Source: Candidatus Xiphinematobacter sp. Idaho Grape
GTDB lineage: Bacteria > Verrucomicrobiota > Verrucomicrobiia > Chthoniobacterales > Xiphinematobacteraceae
NCBI RefSeq assembly: GCF_001318295.1
Contig: NZ_CP012665.1
Span: 496,001-560,000, forward strand
DNA length: 64,000 bases
Direction of reading: 5' to 3'
The notes under the pieces are model-generated. The model made no database searches and was not told the DNA's origin. It saw nothing but the letters and a program-made list of their open reading frames with translations. The position numbers and the translations under genes were made by a program. Below are positions 1 through 8,662 of this stretch, in pieces; position 1 is the first letter of the stretch, and every line of letters starts with the position of its first letter.

Positions 1-1
1 G

Positions 2-532
2 ATCCGCCACTTTGTGGCAGGACTTCAAGTTGTAATCTGTGCAGGTGCCCCTGATACTCCAGAGGTAGAGATGGAAATCCGTTCTGCTATTGCGAGGGTG
101 CAGCAGCTTCGTCAATGGCGGATTCTCTGGATCCAAAAAATGTTGGATGTACGGTCTAAGGTGGAGCTTTATAGTCATGCTTCCATATTTATTTGTCCCT
201 CCATTTACGAGCCTTTTGGGATTATTAATCTAGAGGCAATGGCCTGTGGCACGGCAGTAGTAGCAAGTGCTATTGGAGGTATTAAGGAGGTAGTAGTAGA
301 CGGAATAACTGGCTTTCTGGTTCCTTTCAGGCAATCTCCAGATATCCCTGGTCCCATCGATGCAGATCAGTTTGAACTGGATCTTGCTGTACGAGTTAAT
401 ACGCTAATGGCGGACGCAGTCCTCCGCCAAAAGATGGGAACTGCTGGACGTCTCCGTGCGGAAGGAACTTTTGGTTGGAATGTTATTGCTAGGCAGACAC
501 AGGAACTCTACAAAAGGCTCGCTGAGCTCTAG
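2..532 (+). CDS. glgA: Glycogen synthase, C-terminal part (5' end outside window)
   Basis: Only the last ~176 residues are visible; the frame is already open at base 2, so the true start lies before the window. The fragment is the C-terminal Rossmann lobe of a GT-B glycosyltransferase: CAGAPDTPE near the start, then EPFGIINLEAMACGTAV with the conserved glutamate of the nucleotide-sugar site, and GGIKEVVVDG. This combination fits the actinobacterial-type GlgA subfamily, which builds alpha-1,4-glucan from ADP- or UDP-glucose or makes maltose-1-phosphate. The exact donor cannot be told from this lobe. It ends 6 bases before obgE on the same strand. Another GT4/GT5 enzyme is the alternative. Confidence 0.82.
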   Translation: MRHFVAGLQVVICAGAPDTPEVEMEIRSAIARVQQLRQWRILWIQKMLDVRSKVELYSHASIFICPSIYEPFGIINLEAMACGTAVVASAIGGIKEVVVDGITGFLVPFRQSPDIPGPIDADQFELDLAVRVNTLMADAVLRQKMGTAGRLRAEGTFGWNVIARQTQELYKRLAEL

Positions 533-538
533 CTACCC

Positions 539-1588
539 GTGTTTATTGACCAGATTCGTATCTATGCAAAGGCAGGAGACGGTGGGACAGGCTGTTGCAG
601 CTTTCGCCGAGAAAAATATGTACCCCACGGAGGCCCAGATGGAGGGGATGGCGGGAAGGGTGGGGATGTCATCCTTTATGCCGACGAGCATACTAACAGC
701 TTGGTTTCTCTCTTTTATGAGCCGTTTCTTCGGTCTATGGATGGTGGAAATGGTCAAGGAAAAAGCAAATGCGGGTGTAATGCTCCTCCCAGAACAATGC
801 AGGTTCCGCTTGGTACCGTTGTACACCGTCTGGCTCCTATCCCTAGTGGTGAAGAAGAGGGCCCCTTCCTTGGTGGAAAGGGGGCTCATCTTACCAAGTT
901 AGACACTGTGGCCGACCTTTCTGAGAAAGGGCAAAAGTTTGTTCTCTGTAGGGGAGGAAGAGGTGGTAGGGGCAATGCGTACTTTAAGTCTTCAACCAAC
1001 CGGGTTCCACGTCAGCACACACAAGGTCATTCTGGTGAAGAGGGATGGTTTGTTTTGGAGCTGCGTACTATTGCATTTGCGGGTTTGGTAGGATATCCCA
1101 ACGCCGGTAAATCTACTTTGCTTTCTCGTATCTCCTCTGCACACCCAAAGATAGCTTCCTATCCGTTTACGACGCTACACCCAGTGGTAGGTGTCGTCAA
1201 ACTCCCAGACTATCATCAAATTACTGTGGCAGACATCCCTGGATTAATAGAAGGCGCCCACGCCAATAAGGGGCTAGGGCACGCATTTTTACGTCACATC
1301 CTACGCTGCAAAGTGCTCCTTTTTGTCGTTGATATGGCCGGCAGCGACGGCAGAAACCCCTTGAAAGACTTTCGTGTTCTCCGCAAAGAAGTAGGCCTCT
1401 ATGATCCACTGCTTGGCACCAAGCCCTCGGCAATCATTGCAAATAAAATGGACTTACCAGGCGCTGACACCAACTTAAAAGTTTTCTGCAGAGAATTTCA
1501 CAAGATCCCCATCGTACCAACATCTATGGCGAGCAGGAAAAACTCCGGTCTTGTCAGGGAACTCCTAACTACCTTTTTGGAGACCTAA
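539..1588 (+). CDS. obgE: Obg family GTPase (CgtA)
   Basis: 349 residues with a GTG start 6 bases after the upstream stop. Residues 1-160 form the glycine-rich Obg fold (GGPDGGDGGKGG near residue 31). The G domain follows: P-loop GYPNAGKS at 185-192, switch II DIPGLIEGAH, and NKMDLP for guanine specificity. No long C-terminal OCT domain is visible; the protein ends about where the G domain does. Obg is an essential GTPase acting in 50S subunit maturation and stress control. The usual partners rplU and rpmA are not next to it here. No Shine-Dalgarno tract is visible before the GTG. Identity is secure. Confidence 0.95.
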   Translation: MFIDQIRIYAKAGDGGTGCCSFRREKYVPHGGPDGGDGGKGGDVILYADEHTNSLVSLFYEPFLRSMDGGNGQGKSKCGCNAPPRTMQVPLGTVVHRLAPIPSGEEEGPFLGGKGAHLTKLDTVADLSEKGQKFVLCRGGRGGRGNAYFKSSTNRVPRQHTQGHSGEEGWFVLELRTIAFAGLVGYPNAGKSTLLSRISSAHPKIASYPFTTLHPVVGVVKLPDYHQITVADIPGLIEGAHANKGLGHAFLRHILRCKVLLFVVDMAGSDGRNPLKDFRVLRKEVGLYDPLLGTKPSAIIANKMDLPGADTNLKVFCREFHKIPIVPTSMASRKNSGLVRELLTTFLET

Positions 1589-1934
1589 CAAGTGCAGCAT
1601 ACGATTTTCTGTGGGTAGGCCAGTAATGAACCCCCGCTCCTTCCCTGTTCTAGAGTTTAAAGACCGTAACACAAGTCTAGACGATTTTTCCACAAACTTT
1701 GAGGAGTGCAGGAAGTCGTCAAATAAGGTGAACAAGGCGTTTCCGTTGTTCACGAGGTCCCTCCTCAGCGGCCCTATAGAAAGAAGGAGCCCCTTTGACT
1801 CTGAAAGCCAGGAACAAGACACAGGACTGGAACCCCCCCTAATCAAGCTTGGTTGAGCATAGCTTATGAGTATTATAGACACCTCATAAGGGCCCTGCTG
1901 CAAATTTTGTTAACTAGCCCCCCTATTTTTTTCC
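1589..1934. other. 346-bp gap with no recognisable gene
   Basis: The region between obgE and the lolC-like gene has open frames on both strands (for example 1565-1903 on the minus strand), but none has a recognisable motif, a start signal or a conserved neighbour pairing. I saw no tRNA-like fold or terminator with a T tract. It may be a decayed gene. Confidence 0.5.
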
Positions 1935-3251
1935 ATGAGTCTTCCGATCCCTCCTGCACTCCAGCTTGCTTTATTCCTTGCACTAAGATACCTCAAACCC
2001 AGGCGTGCACTCCTCTCTGTTATTACCGCAATCTCAATTACTGGAGTTACCCTCGGTGTGACAGTGCTCATTCTTGTGACTGCTGTGATGGCAGGGTTTG
2101 AGCTGGAGCTACGCCGCAAAATCGTCGGATTTGAGCCCCACTTGACTATTACATCACATGGAGCACTCTCTGACTGGCGCAAACTTGCGAAAAGGGCACT
2201 CCCCCGCGAGCACGTTACGAGTGTTGCGCCTTATGTTCAAGGGCCAGTTATTGTTGAGTTCAACCGTTTGTGTATAGCCCCTAATATGCGCGGGATGCAC
2301 CATGATTTCGACCTAATACTTACCAACATACGTAAACTAATTTGCAATGGGAGGTTCAACCTTATGGGTAACAATATTATTTTGGGCCTCGCACTTGCCA
2401 ATACTCTTGGTGTTAAGGTGGGGGACAAGGTTTCCGTCTGTTCCTCTGCTAGCCTGCATACAGCCCTCTCCGAGCTTGACCGCGCGCACTACCAAAAAAA
2501 TCATGGAAGTAGTTACAGCGTCCTCTTGCAAAGACTGCAGCATATAATCCGTCCAAAGTCCCTTACCGTGGTCGGCATATTTCAAACAGGTCATTACCTC
2601 TATGATAGCGAGTTTGTCCTTGTCCCACTCCATATTGGGCAAGAACTCTATAATTTAGGTGATAATGTCCATGGCCTTGCTGTTAAAATTTCCGATCCAT
2701 ATAAGTCCGGAAAAGTAAAGGAGGACTTCCTACATACTTTTTCCACTGCTGCCAGAATAGATACTTGGATAGAAAAAAACCGAGCGCTTTTTGACGCCAT
2801 TCGCATGGAGAGGAATGTGATGTTTTTTCTCCTCATGTTCATTATTCTCGTAGCCGCCTTCAGTATTATGAACACTCTGATCACCATCACTGTTCAGAAG
2901 ACACGTGAGATTGGAATTCTAAAGGCATTGGGTGCACAAACGTGGCAAGTAGTAGGAGTGTTCATTATGCAGGGCATGGTAATTGGACTGCTTGGTACTA
3001 TGGCTGGGCTGGGCCTAGGAATGTGCCTGATACATTACCGTAATGAAGTCAGCCGTTGGGTAACTTCCACGCTAGGCATTGAAGTCTTTCCAAAGGACAT
3101 ATACCAGTTTGCGGAAATCCCGGCGGAAGTTATTGCCTCCGACGTTTGTACTATATGCATTAGTGCATTCCTTATCTGTGCTTTGGCTGCAGTGTTGCCT
3201 GCTTGGTTTGCCGCGCGCCTTGACCCAGCTAGGGCTTTGCGATACGGATAA
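1935..3251 (+). CDS. lolC: LolC/LolE-type ABC transporter permease
   Basis: 438 residues. An N-terminal membrane helix (about residues 22-50, ending in AVMAGFELELRRK) is followed by a large periplasmic MacB-like domain (~55-285). A C-terminal FtsX domain of three helices contains NTLITITVQKTREIGILKALG, the usual coupling segment contacting the ATPase. This four-helix architecture matches LolC/LolE, which extracts lipoproteins from the inner membrane for LolA. The LolD ATPase is not in the window. ATG start with no Shine-Dalgarno tract: a pyrimidine-rich stretch precedes it. LolC and LolE cannot be told apart; many non-enteric bacteria have one hybrid protein. Confidence 0.85.
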   Translation: MSLPIPPALQLALFLALRYLKPRRALLSVITAISITGVTLGVTVLILVTAVMAGFELELRRKIVGFEPHLTITSHGALSDWRKLAKRALPREHVTSVAPYVQGPVIVEFNRLCIAPNMRGMHHDFDLILTNIRKLICNGRFNLMGNNIILGLALANTLGVKVGDKVSVCSSASLHTALSELDRAHYQKNHGSSYSVLLQRLQHIIRPKSLTVVGIFQTGHYLYDSEFVLVPLHIGQELYNLGDNVHGLAVKISDPYKSGKVKEDFLHTFSTAARIDTWIEKNRALFDAIRMERNVMFFLLMFIILVAAFSIMNTLITITVQKTREIGILKALGAQTWQVVGVFIMQGMVIGLLGTMAGLGLGMCLIHYRNEVSRWVTSTLGIEVFPKDIYQFAEIPAEVIASDVCTICISAFLICALAAVLPAWFAARLDPARALRYG

Positions 3252-3330
3252 GGCCTTTGGAGGTGTAGGGCGTGCTTCACAATAAGTAAACGTCCAGGCT
3301 TCCTTAGTATCTCTGTCACCCATTTTCTCA

Positions 3331-3404
3331 GCAGCCGTAGCTCAATTGGACAGAGCATCTGACTACGGATCAGAAGGTTCAGGGTTCAAGTCCCTGCGGC
3401 TGCG
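3331..3404 (+). tRNA. tRNA-Arg (anticodon ACG)
   Basis: A full cloverleaf can be drawn. The acceptor stem GCAGCCG pairs with CGGCTGC over 7 bp, the D arm is GCTC/GAGC, and the anticodon loop CTACGGA puts ACG at positions 34-36. The T arm is CAGGG/CCCTG around TTCAAGT. The discriminator is G and no CCA is encoded. The ACG anticodon is normally deaminated to ICG by TadA to read CGN codons. Confidence 0.96.
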
Positions 3405-3529
3405 CTAACAATTAAAACTTACGAGTTTAGTCCAAGCAATATAGCCACCGGCGTTGGCCTCCTTCCGCCAAGGTTCAGTCAACAATTTCCAGCATGCTAG
3501 GAGGTCGTAAGGTTTTGGACAATAAGAAC

Positions 3530-3862
3530 CTAATAACTTGCTGAGAGGGGGGATAGAGTCCTATAGGTTGGGAGCCTTTTGGCCTTATTTCCTTTTAGTT
3601 GCATAGCATATCCCTTCTGTGGCCTACCTAAGGCAGTGAGTGTAGTTTTTTCAAGGAGCTCCATGTCATCTAAGCTAGTGGGAATGGGATGAATTTTCAG
3701 AGGAGGGAAGACCTCTAGTTCCTCTGGAGGAAAATTTGAACCGCTGCCCGAAGAGGTTTCCTAAAAACAGCCCTTTATCTTTCGCCTGAGCCTCTCTAAG
3801 GACGCTTTTGACCTTCTCTGCTTTCCTAAAAAGCAGATTTCCAGGTTTTCGAAGTTCCTCAT
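3530..3862 (-). pseudogene. ybaB: Degenerate YbaB/EbfC nucleoid-associated protein gene
   Basis: One base separates the dnaX stop from an ATG, the classical dnaX-ybaB arrangement. The frame runs 111 codons to a TAG at 3530, the normal YbaB length, but is broken by an in-frame TAG at codon 34 (about 3761-3763). After that stop it still reads LKIHP, then SLDDMELLEK, which aligns with the IKIDP...DDVEMLEDL core of YbaB. The N-terminal MKQAQKMQ-type helix is eroded. YbaB is a small DNA-binding dimer whose gene commonly travels with dnaX and recR. Identification rests on context, length and the residual core motif. Confidence 0.75.
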
Positions 3863-3863
3863 A

Positions 3864-5492
3864 CTACATATCCTGAAGGGTACCCTTAAAAACTTCTAGC
3901 GCCTTGCGAATCAGAGGATCATCTTTAAAAGCTGCCGCAGGGTTTTGGGGGGCTGCTGGGGATTGTGTATGATGTAGAATGTCTTCTTTATGGGAAGAGA
4001 AACCTTCCAATAGTTCAACAGCAAGACGAGTAGGGACTCCTCTTATTTTTGAAAGGTGTTTCTCTAGTATAGGCTGGATGTCTGCCCAAAAGATGGAATC
4101 GAATTGTGCCCTAAAAGGCCTTGGGAAGCACACATGTAATGTGTTTCCTTCGAAGGAAATGGCCCGACCCTCTTCTAACCAACGAAATTTAATAGATCCC
4201 TGCTTCATCACCTCTGCAACAACTGTTCCCCAAATGACCTGAGCATTGCTAGGTTGCTGCGTGGTGTCGGACCCGTCCTTCTCCACACAGGGAACACCTT
4301 CACTAGGCAGATGGGCACTTTTTTCTTCAGGTCTTTTCGAGCAAGAAAGTGTACTAGGAGGGTGAGAAATGGTTGTCTCTCCAGATAGGGCGGTGAGGGT
4401 AGTTAGCACATCATCTAAGCTAGCTCGCTCGAGCAAATGTGCTGCTTTGATAATAGCGATATCCATTTGCAGCTGAGTATCGATGGCCCACTTCATGCGA
4501 GATTGCTCTTCTGCCAAGAGATCAAGCAGCTCAAGGAGCTTGCCCTGCTGTACACACAATGCTTGCTCCTGGGCAGCTGGGTGTGTGGAGGAATCTGGTG
4601 TCACTTGTTGAATGAGTACATTGCGTAGCCACACAATCCAGCTTTCAAGCAGATGAGAGAGCGAGCAACCTCGATCCGCTTGGTCAGCAGTTAGTTCTAG
4701 TGCTTCTTTAGTTCTCCTGTGGAGGACTAAAGATGAAAGATCAACGATCGTATGACTGGATGTCAGTCCAAAAATCGATAAAACATCGGACTCAGTAACC
4801 CGGTTATTACAAAAGGCAACTGCTTGGTCTAACATAGACTCAGCGTCTCGCAAACTCCCTTCCGCAGCAGCAGCAATAGCCTTTAGGGCCTCTTCCTCTA
4901 CATCAATTTTTTCCCTGGAAGCGATAGTTTTTAAATGGGTAGTGATCAGTTGTGCTGGGATACGCCTCAAATCAAAACGTTGACACCGACTAATGATGGT
5001 AGGAGGCATCTTATGAACTTCTGTCGTGGCAAGGATAAACTTCACATGTGAAGGAGGTTCTTCCACGGTCTTTAGCAATGCGTTGAATGCCCCAGAGGAA
5101 AGCATATGTACCTCATCGATGATGTAGACCTTGAAAGGACCTCGCACAGGAGAAAAGGAAACACCCTCACGGAGTTCTCGGACATTTTCCACACCATTAT
5201 TACTTGCTCCATCAATTTCCAATACATCCAGCGAGCGGCTTTCTGCAATTTCTATGCAGGAACCACAGACTCCGCACGGGTTTATTGTGGGCCCTGTTAT
5301 GCAGTTAAGGGCCTTGGCAAGAACGCGAGCAACAGAAGTTTTTCCAACGCCGTGCGGTCCAACAAAAAGATAAGCTTGGGCGAGGCGCTGAAGCTGTATA
5401 GCATTCCGTAATGTGTTTACAACATATCCTTGCCCAACGAGTTCTGTAAATGTTTGCGGGCGATATTTTCTGGAAAAGACCTGATAGCTCAC
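3864..5492 (-). CDS. dnaX: DNA polymerase III subunit gamma/tau
   Basis: 542 residues with a GTG start (SYQVFSRKYRPQTF, the usual family opening). The AAA+ domain shows Walker A GPHGVGKT at 45-52, the zinc cysteines C64, C73, C76 and C79, Walker B IIDEVHML, the SRC arginine finger region and sensor 2 SLRDAESML. DnaX loads the beta clamp and ties the polymerase cores together. The C-terminal ~180 residues are variable, as usual for tau. A T6 run at 4319-4324 (A6 on the coding strand) is not in the frame needed for programmed -1 frameshifting, so I see no evidence for a separate gamma product. A dead ybaB follows. Confidence 0.95.
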   Translation of the reverse strand: MSYQVFSRKYRPQTFTELVGQGYVVNTLRNAIQLQRLAQAYLFVGPHGVGKTSVARVLAKALNCITGPTINPCGVCGSCIEIAESRSLDVLEIDGASNNGVENVRELREGVSFSPVRGPFKVYIIDEVHMLSSGAFNALLKTVEEPPSHVKFILATTEVHKMPPTIISRCQRFDLRRIPAQLITTHLKTIASREKIDVEEEALKAIAAAAEGSLRDAESMLDQAVAFCNNRVTESDVLSIFGLTSSHTIVDLSSLVLHRRTKEALELTADQADRGCSLSHLLESWIVWLRNVLIQQVTPDSSTHPAAQEQALCVQQGKLLELLDLLAEEQSRMKWAIDTQLQMDIAIIKAAHLLERASLDDVLTTLTALSGETTISHPPSTLSCSKRPEEKSAHLPSEGVPCVEKDGSDTTQQPSNAQVIWGTVVAEVMKQGSIKFRWLEEGRAISFEGNTLHVCFPRPFRAQFDSIFWADIQPILEKHLSKIRGVPTRLAVELLEGFSSHKEDILHHTQSPAAPQNPAAAFKDDPLIRKALEVFKGTLQDM

Positions 5493-5789
5493 CGAATAAA
5501 AAGCAGGCAGTGGACCATGGAAGCGGAAGACGCAAAAAGAGCGGGTGTCACCCTAGCAGCTCTTCTGCAAGAAATTCAATGGATAATTGAAGCATGGTAG
5601 GGATTAGTCTCTAAACTACTCGGCCTTCAGTACTACAATATGTATGTCATGTGACCAGCCCATATTAGGTAGGTAGGTAGGCCTACACGCTTCAGTGCAA
5701 AATAGACTGGAAAATCTCCCGTGAGGGTTTTATAGGACAGGGAAGCCACACGCTACCTTCTTGCGACTTTCTTACCGCTATACTGCTTG
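5493..5789. other. Divergent intergenic region dnaX / rsmE
   Basis: This 297-bp gap should hold both promoters. TATACT at 5779-5784 lies only 5 bases before the rsmE ATG; if used as a -10 box it would give a leaderless or near-leaderless mRNA, though no good -35 is seen. A 27-codon frame from ATG 5517 to TAG 5600 is open but unrecognised. GTAG is repeated three times near 5670-5682. Confidence 0.4.
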
Positions 5790-6554
5790 ATGCATCGTTT
5801 CTTCCTGCCTCCCGAAATTTTTCGGCACTCCCCTCCCTCCCTTACTGGGCTAGAAGCCCATCACTGTCTCAATACATTGAGACTTCCGGTGGGGGAGCAC
5901 GTTACTGTATTTAACGGACGTGGAAGTGAGGCAAAAGTAACCATTTCTTGCATCAAAAAAGATAAGGTGTTACTGAGTTCTCTTACACGCCTTAGCTTTA
6001 CACCTCGCCCTCCTGTAGAAATTACCCTTGCGCAGGCAATCCCCAAGGCAAGGAGCATGGGTTGGATTATTCAAAAAGCAGTAGAGTTGGGTGCTGCTCG
6101 TGTTGCTCCCTTGATCTCCGAAAGAACTGTGGTTCAGATAGATTCCAGAGAAGGGAAAAGAAAACAGTCTAGATGGGAGAGAATCGCCATCAGGGCATGC
6201 GAGCAGTGCGGTCGGAATTGGCTCCCACATATTTTGCAGCCAAGTTCTCTCGAGGAATTCCTTCAGTCCATAGGCACGAAGGATTTCCTTTTGATTGCTT
6301 CCCTTCAACCGGATGCTTGCAGACTCAAAGAGGTTCTTGCTAGCTACCTCCAGAAATATGGTAAGCCGAGGCATGCTACGATTCTTGTAGGCCCTGAGGG
6401 GGATTTTACACTGGGAGAAATAGCTCTGGCCAAGGGTGAAGGATGCCAACCTGTTACGCTAGGTCCTATTGTGTTGAGAACTGAAACCGCTGCGATATAC
6501 TGCCTGAGCGTTCTTTCGCACGAGCTGGGTCTGTGCTCACCTTACAATGAATAA
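5790..6554 (+). CDS. rsmE: 16S rRNA m3U1498 methyltransferase
   Basis: 254 residues. The N-terminal PUA-like domain starts HRFFLPPEIF. A SPOUT methyltransferase domain follows with the diagnostic ILVGPEGDF and LGPIVLRTETAA motifs that build the knotted SAM pocket. RsmE methylates N3 of U1498 of 16S rRNA in the 30S subunit. A TTG codon immediately precedes the ATG at 5790; I take the ATG. No Shine-Dalgarno tract is present and TATACT lies 5 bases upstream. The length is normal for the family (~245-255). Confidence 0.93.
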   Translation: MHRFFLPPEIFRHSPPSLTGLEAHHCLNTLRLPVGEHVTVFNGRGSEAKVTISCIKKDKVLLSSLTRLSFTPRPPVEITLAQAIPKARSMGWIIQKAVELGAARVAPLISERTVVQIDSREGKRKQSRWERIAIRACEQCGRNWLPHILQPSSLEEFLQSIGTKDFLLIASLQPDACRLKEVLASYLQKYGKPRHATILVGPEGDFTLGEIALAKGEGCQPVTLGPIVLRTETAAIYCLSVLSHELGLCSPYNE

Positions 6555-6616
6555 AGGAGAGCTCCCATTTTTGGGGGCCGCGAGGGGTGTTGTGTCAACT
6601 TTAATGGAGGAGCTTT

Positions 6617-6961
6617 ATGCAAAACGATTTGGTCGTTACAATCACGGAATCAAACTTTGAGAGCCTGGTTATTCAGGAAGCTTTGCCGGTCTTAGTGGAT
6701 TTTTGGGCACCATGGTGTGGTCCATGCCGAATGCTCGAGCCAATAATCAGTCAGATTGCCTTGCAAGTTCAAGGAAAGGCGGTTATAGGGAAAGTGAATA
6801 TCGATGAAAATCCAAGGGTTGCTGAGCGGTTTCATATACAGGCTGTTCCTCAGATCTTTTTTTTCCGGAAGGGTGAGGTCAGGGACAGGAGTGTGGGCTA
6901 CATCAGTAAGGCGGCCCTGCTCTCTAAGCTGGATGCCGTCATTCTTGCTGCCGACCCGTAG
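6617..6961 (+). CDS. trxA: Thioredoxin
   Basis: 114 residues with active site WCGPC (Cys34, Cys37) and the cis-proline loop AVPQ. TrxA is the cytosolic disulfide reductase serving ribonucleotide reductase, peroxiredoxins and methionine sulfoxide reductases. It is one of the few genes here with a strong Shine-Dalgarno sequence, GGAGG at 6606-6610, about 6 bases before the ATG. C-rich and hairpin-forming DNA follows. Identity is secure. Confidence 0.95.
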   Translation: MQNDLVVTITESNFESLVIQEALPVLVDFWAPWCGPCRMLEPIISQIALQVQGKAVIGKVNIDENPRVAERFHIQAVPQIFFFRKGEVRDRSVGYISKAALLSKLDAVILAADP

Positions 6962-7041
6962 GTATGGCGGCGGGTTTGCTTTCTGTCGCTGTAGGACTCG
7001 AAGATGATGGTATACGCGGTTTTCTCCCCCCCCAAAAACCC

Positions 7042-7074
7042 CCCCTCAGAGGGGTCTCTCCGTAGTTTCTACGG
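7042..7074 (+). terminator. Tandem hairpins after trxA
   Basis: CCCCTC/GAGGGG (7042-7054) is followed directly by the perfect hairpin CCGTAG-TTT-CTACGG (7060-7074). Neither has a long T tract (the second is followed by GGTATATTAAAG), so intrinsic termination is plausible but not proven. The rest of 6962-7328 shows no gene I can support. Confidence 0.45.
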
Positions 7075-7328
7075 GGTATATTAAAGCCCCCCGTACAGCA
7101 ACAGCAAGTTCTCTTCGCTCTGTTTAGCCAGCAGTCTTTGGCTGGAATGCGTATGCTGCCCTGTCTGGCCAGCGTTTCTCATGCTTTGCACATGCATTCC
7201 TCAATTTTAAACTCTAGTCCTAGGATAGTCTTGGTGGTTTCAAAGGCCCAAACTGTGGCAGGGCCCTCCTTTGTTTTCCCTGCACGCTCTCCTTAAGGGC
7301 CTCTGTGTGGTACGATCTTGGGAGAAAG

Positions 7329-8045
7329 CTACTTTTTGGAATTCTGAGCCACTGACTTGACCGATCGAGTTTTTGACGGGGGTTTCTGGGGAAAAGAACA
7401 CAGCCGATGCCAGCGCGGCAAGGCTTTCCAGGCAAGAGGGATGGTAGAAAGAGTGAAAATGCCAATGACTACAATTTCAAAGTTCTTCCTAACAAGGGGA
7501 ATGTTTCCAAAAATCCACCCAGCAAGTATCGTGGAGGTAACCCATGCGATGGCCCCAGCAGCATTAAAGAGTAAGAACCTCTGATAATGCATTTTTCCCA
7601 TCCCGGCTACAAAGGGAACCATGGTACGAAGGATGGGTAAAAACCGTGAGATAACTACAGCTTTTCCACCATGCTTTGCAAAGAACGTTGTCGCACTCCA
7701 TAGATATTTTCCCCTTGGGGAGGTGGCACCTCTCCTGAAGAAAGACATCCCAAACTGCTTTCCAACGCTGTAGTTCACTGCGCCGCCGATAAAAGCTGCT
7801 ATGGTGAGCAGAGCAATGCAGAGCCTGACGCTAAAATAGTTACGAGCAGCGAGGGTCCCAACGGTAAAAAGCAGTACATCTCCAGGTAAGAAGGGAGTAA
7901 TTATCAACCCGGTCTCAAAAAAAACAATGGAGAAGAGGAAAGCATAGGTCCAAAATCCATAGTGACTGCGGAGGTGCTCCAAGTAGTAATCTATTTTGAG
8001 TAGATGTTCAACAATGCTGTAAATGTAGGAGATGGCAGCTTCCAT
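7329..8045 (-). CDS. DedA family membrane protein
   Basis: 238 residues from ATG 8045; an upstream TTG at 8075 would add ten. It carries the DedA signatures: FETGLIITPFLPGD near residue 50 (acidic residue in a re-entrant hairpin) and the arginine-containing RFLPILRTMVPFVAG. About five membrane segments are followed by a basic tail. DedA/SNARE-associated proteins are inner-membrane transporters; some members recycle undecaprenyl phosphate or phosphatidylethanolamine. ATG 8045 is preferred because family members start about 20 residues before the Y-x-x-W segment. The exact substrate is unknown. Convergent with trxA. Confidence 0.88.
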   Translation of the reverse strand: MEAAISYIYSIVEHLLKIDYYLEHLRSHYGFWTYAFLFSIVFFETGLIITPFLPGDVLLFTVGTLAARNYFSVRLCIALLTIAAFIGGAVNYSVGKQFGMSFFRRGATSPRGKYLWSATTFFAKHGGKAVVISRFLPILRTMVPFVAGMGKMHYQRFLLFNAAGAIAWVTSTILAGWIFGNIPLVRKNFEIVVIGIFTLSTIPLAWKALPRWHRLCSFPQKPPSKTRSVKSVAQNSKK

Positions 8046-8140
8046 ATCGGAACATCGGCAGGCATAAACTAGCAAGGAAGGTAACAGTAAACTTTATACA
8101 GATGCCCGCTCTTGCTTAATCTACTTCTGCTTACCCATTT

Positions 8141-8662
8141 TTGAATGATCCTATCTTGCCCTGTGGAGGATGGCTCTCCACACTATCAACGATAGCCGTG
8201 ATACTTTCCCCAGAAAACCTAGTGGCCTTTGCTGAGAATGTGCATCGTCAGGGGGCACGTCTTGTTCTAACAAATGGCTGCTTTGACCTCTTACACGTCG
8301 GCCATGTGCGCTACTTACAGCATGCTAGAAGCCTAGGTGACGTTTTGCTGGTAGCAGTAAATTCAGACGCCTCCATTAGGAGCCTAAAGGGGGCAGAACG
8401 TCCAGTAAATAGCCAAGAAAACCGAGCGGAAATCTTGGCAGCTATAAGGTGCGTGGACTGTGTTACAATCTTCGATTCTTTACGGGCGACTCAGGTTATT
8501 CAAAAAGTACGTCCAGTTTTATATGCAAAGGGAGGAGACTATACTGTAGACACATTAGACCCAGAAGAAGCTACCGCTCTTGTTGAGGTGGGCGCTGAAA
8601 TTCGGTTTATACCACCGACTCTTGGCTATTCGACGACGTCCCTTATTGGCCGATTACGGTAA
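8141..8662 (+). CDS. rfaE2: D-glycero-beta-D-manno-heptose 1-phosphate adenylyltransferase
   Basis: 173 residues from TTG 8141; a GTG at 8198 would give a start closer to family norm. Cytidylyltransferase-fold motifs are clear: NGCFDLLHVGH with the HxGH nucleotide-binding histidines (52 and 55), ENRAEILAAI, and KGGDY. The enzyme makes ADP-heptose for the lipopolysaccharide inner core. The HldE kinase half is absent, so this is a stand-alone adenylyltransferase, implying a separate kinase gene elsewhere. Its last 9 bases overlap the 3' end of the opposite-strand zinc-ribbon gene. The start is uncertain; there is no Shine-Dalgarno tract. Confidence 0.88.
   Translation: MNDPILPCGGWLSTLSTIAVILSPENLVAFAENVHRQGARLVLTNGCFDLLHVGHVRYLQHARSLGDVLLVAVNSDASIRSLKGAERPVNSQENRAEILAAIRCVDCVTIFDSLRATQVIQKVRPVLYAKGGDYTVDTLDPEEATALVEVGAEIRFIPPTLGYSTTSLIGRLR

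Noticed and set aside
1565-1903. 112-codon minus-strand frame overlapping the 3' end of obgE
   Set aside because: No motif, no start signal, overlaps a conserved gene; likely chance or a remnant I cannot name.
3440-3475. GGCGGAAGGAGGCC on the minus strand as an SRP RNA apical loop
   Set aside because: The flanking asymmetric-loop sequence (AGCAGCC side) is missing; it only forms a TTGGC/GCCAA hairpin, and the adjacent DNA belongs to the ybaB remnant.
4319-4324. A6 run in the dnaX coding strand as a programmed frameshift site
   Set aside because: In the dnaX frame it reads GAA AAA AGT, not A-AAA-AAG in the slip-competent phase, and six A residues are too few for transcriptional slippage of the Thermus type.
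5660-5690. GTAG tetranucleotide repeat as a phase-variable tract
   Set aside because: Only three units, not within a coding region; too short for phase variation.
6964-7065. 33-codon + frame after trxA starting MAAGLLSVAVGLEDDG
   Set aside because: Runs into C-rich hairpin DNA that looks like a terminator; no support as a gene.
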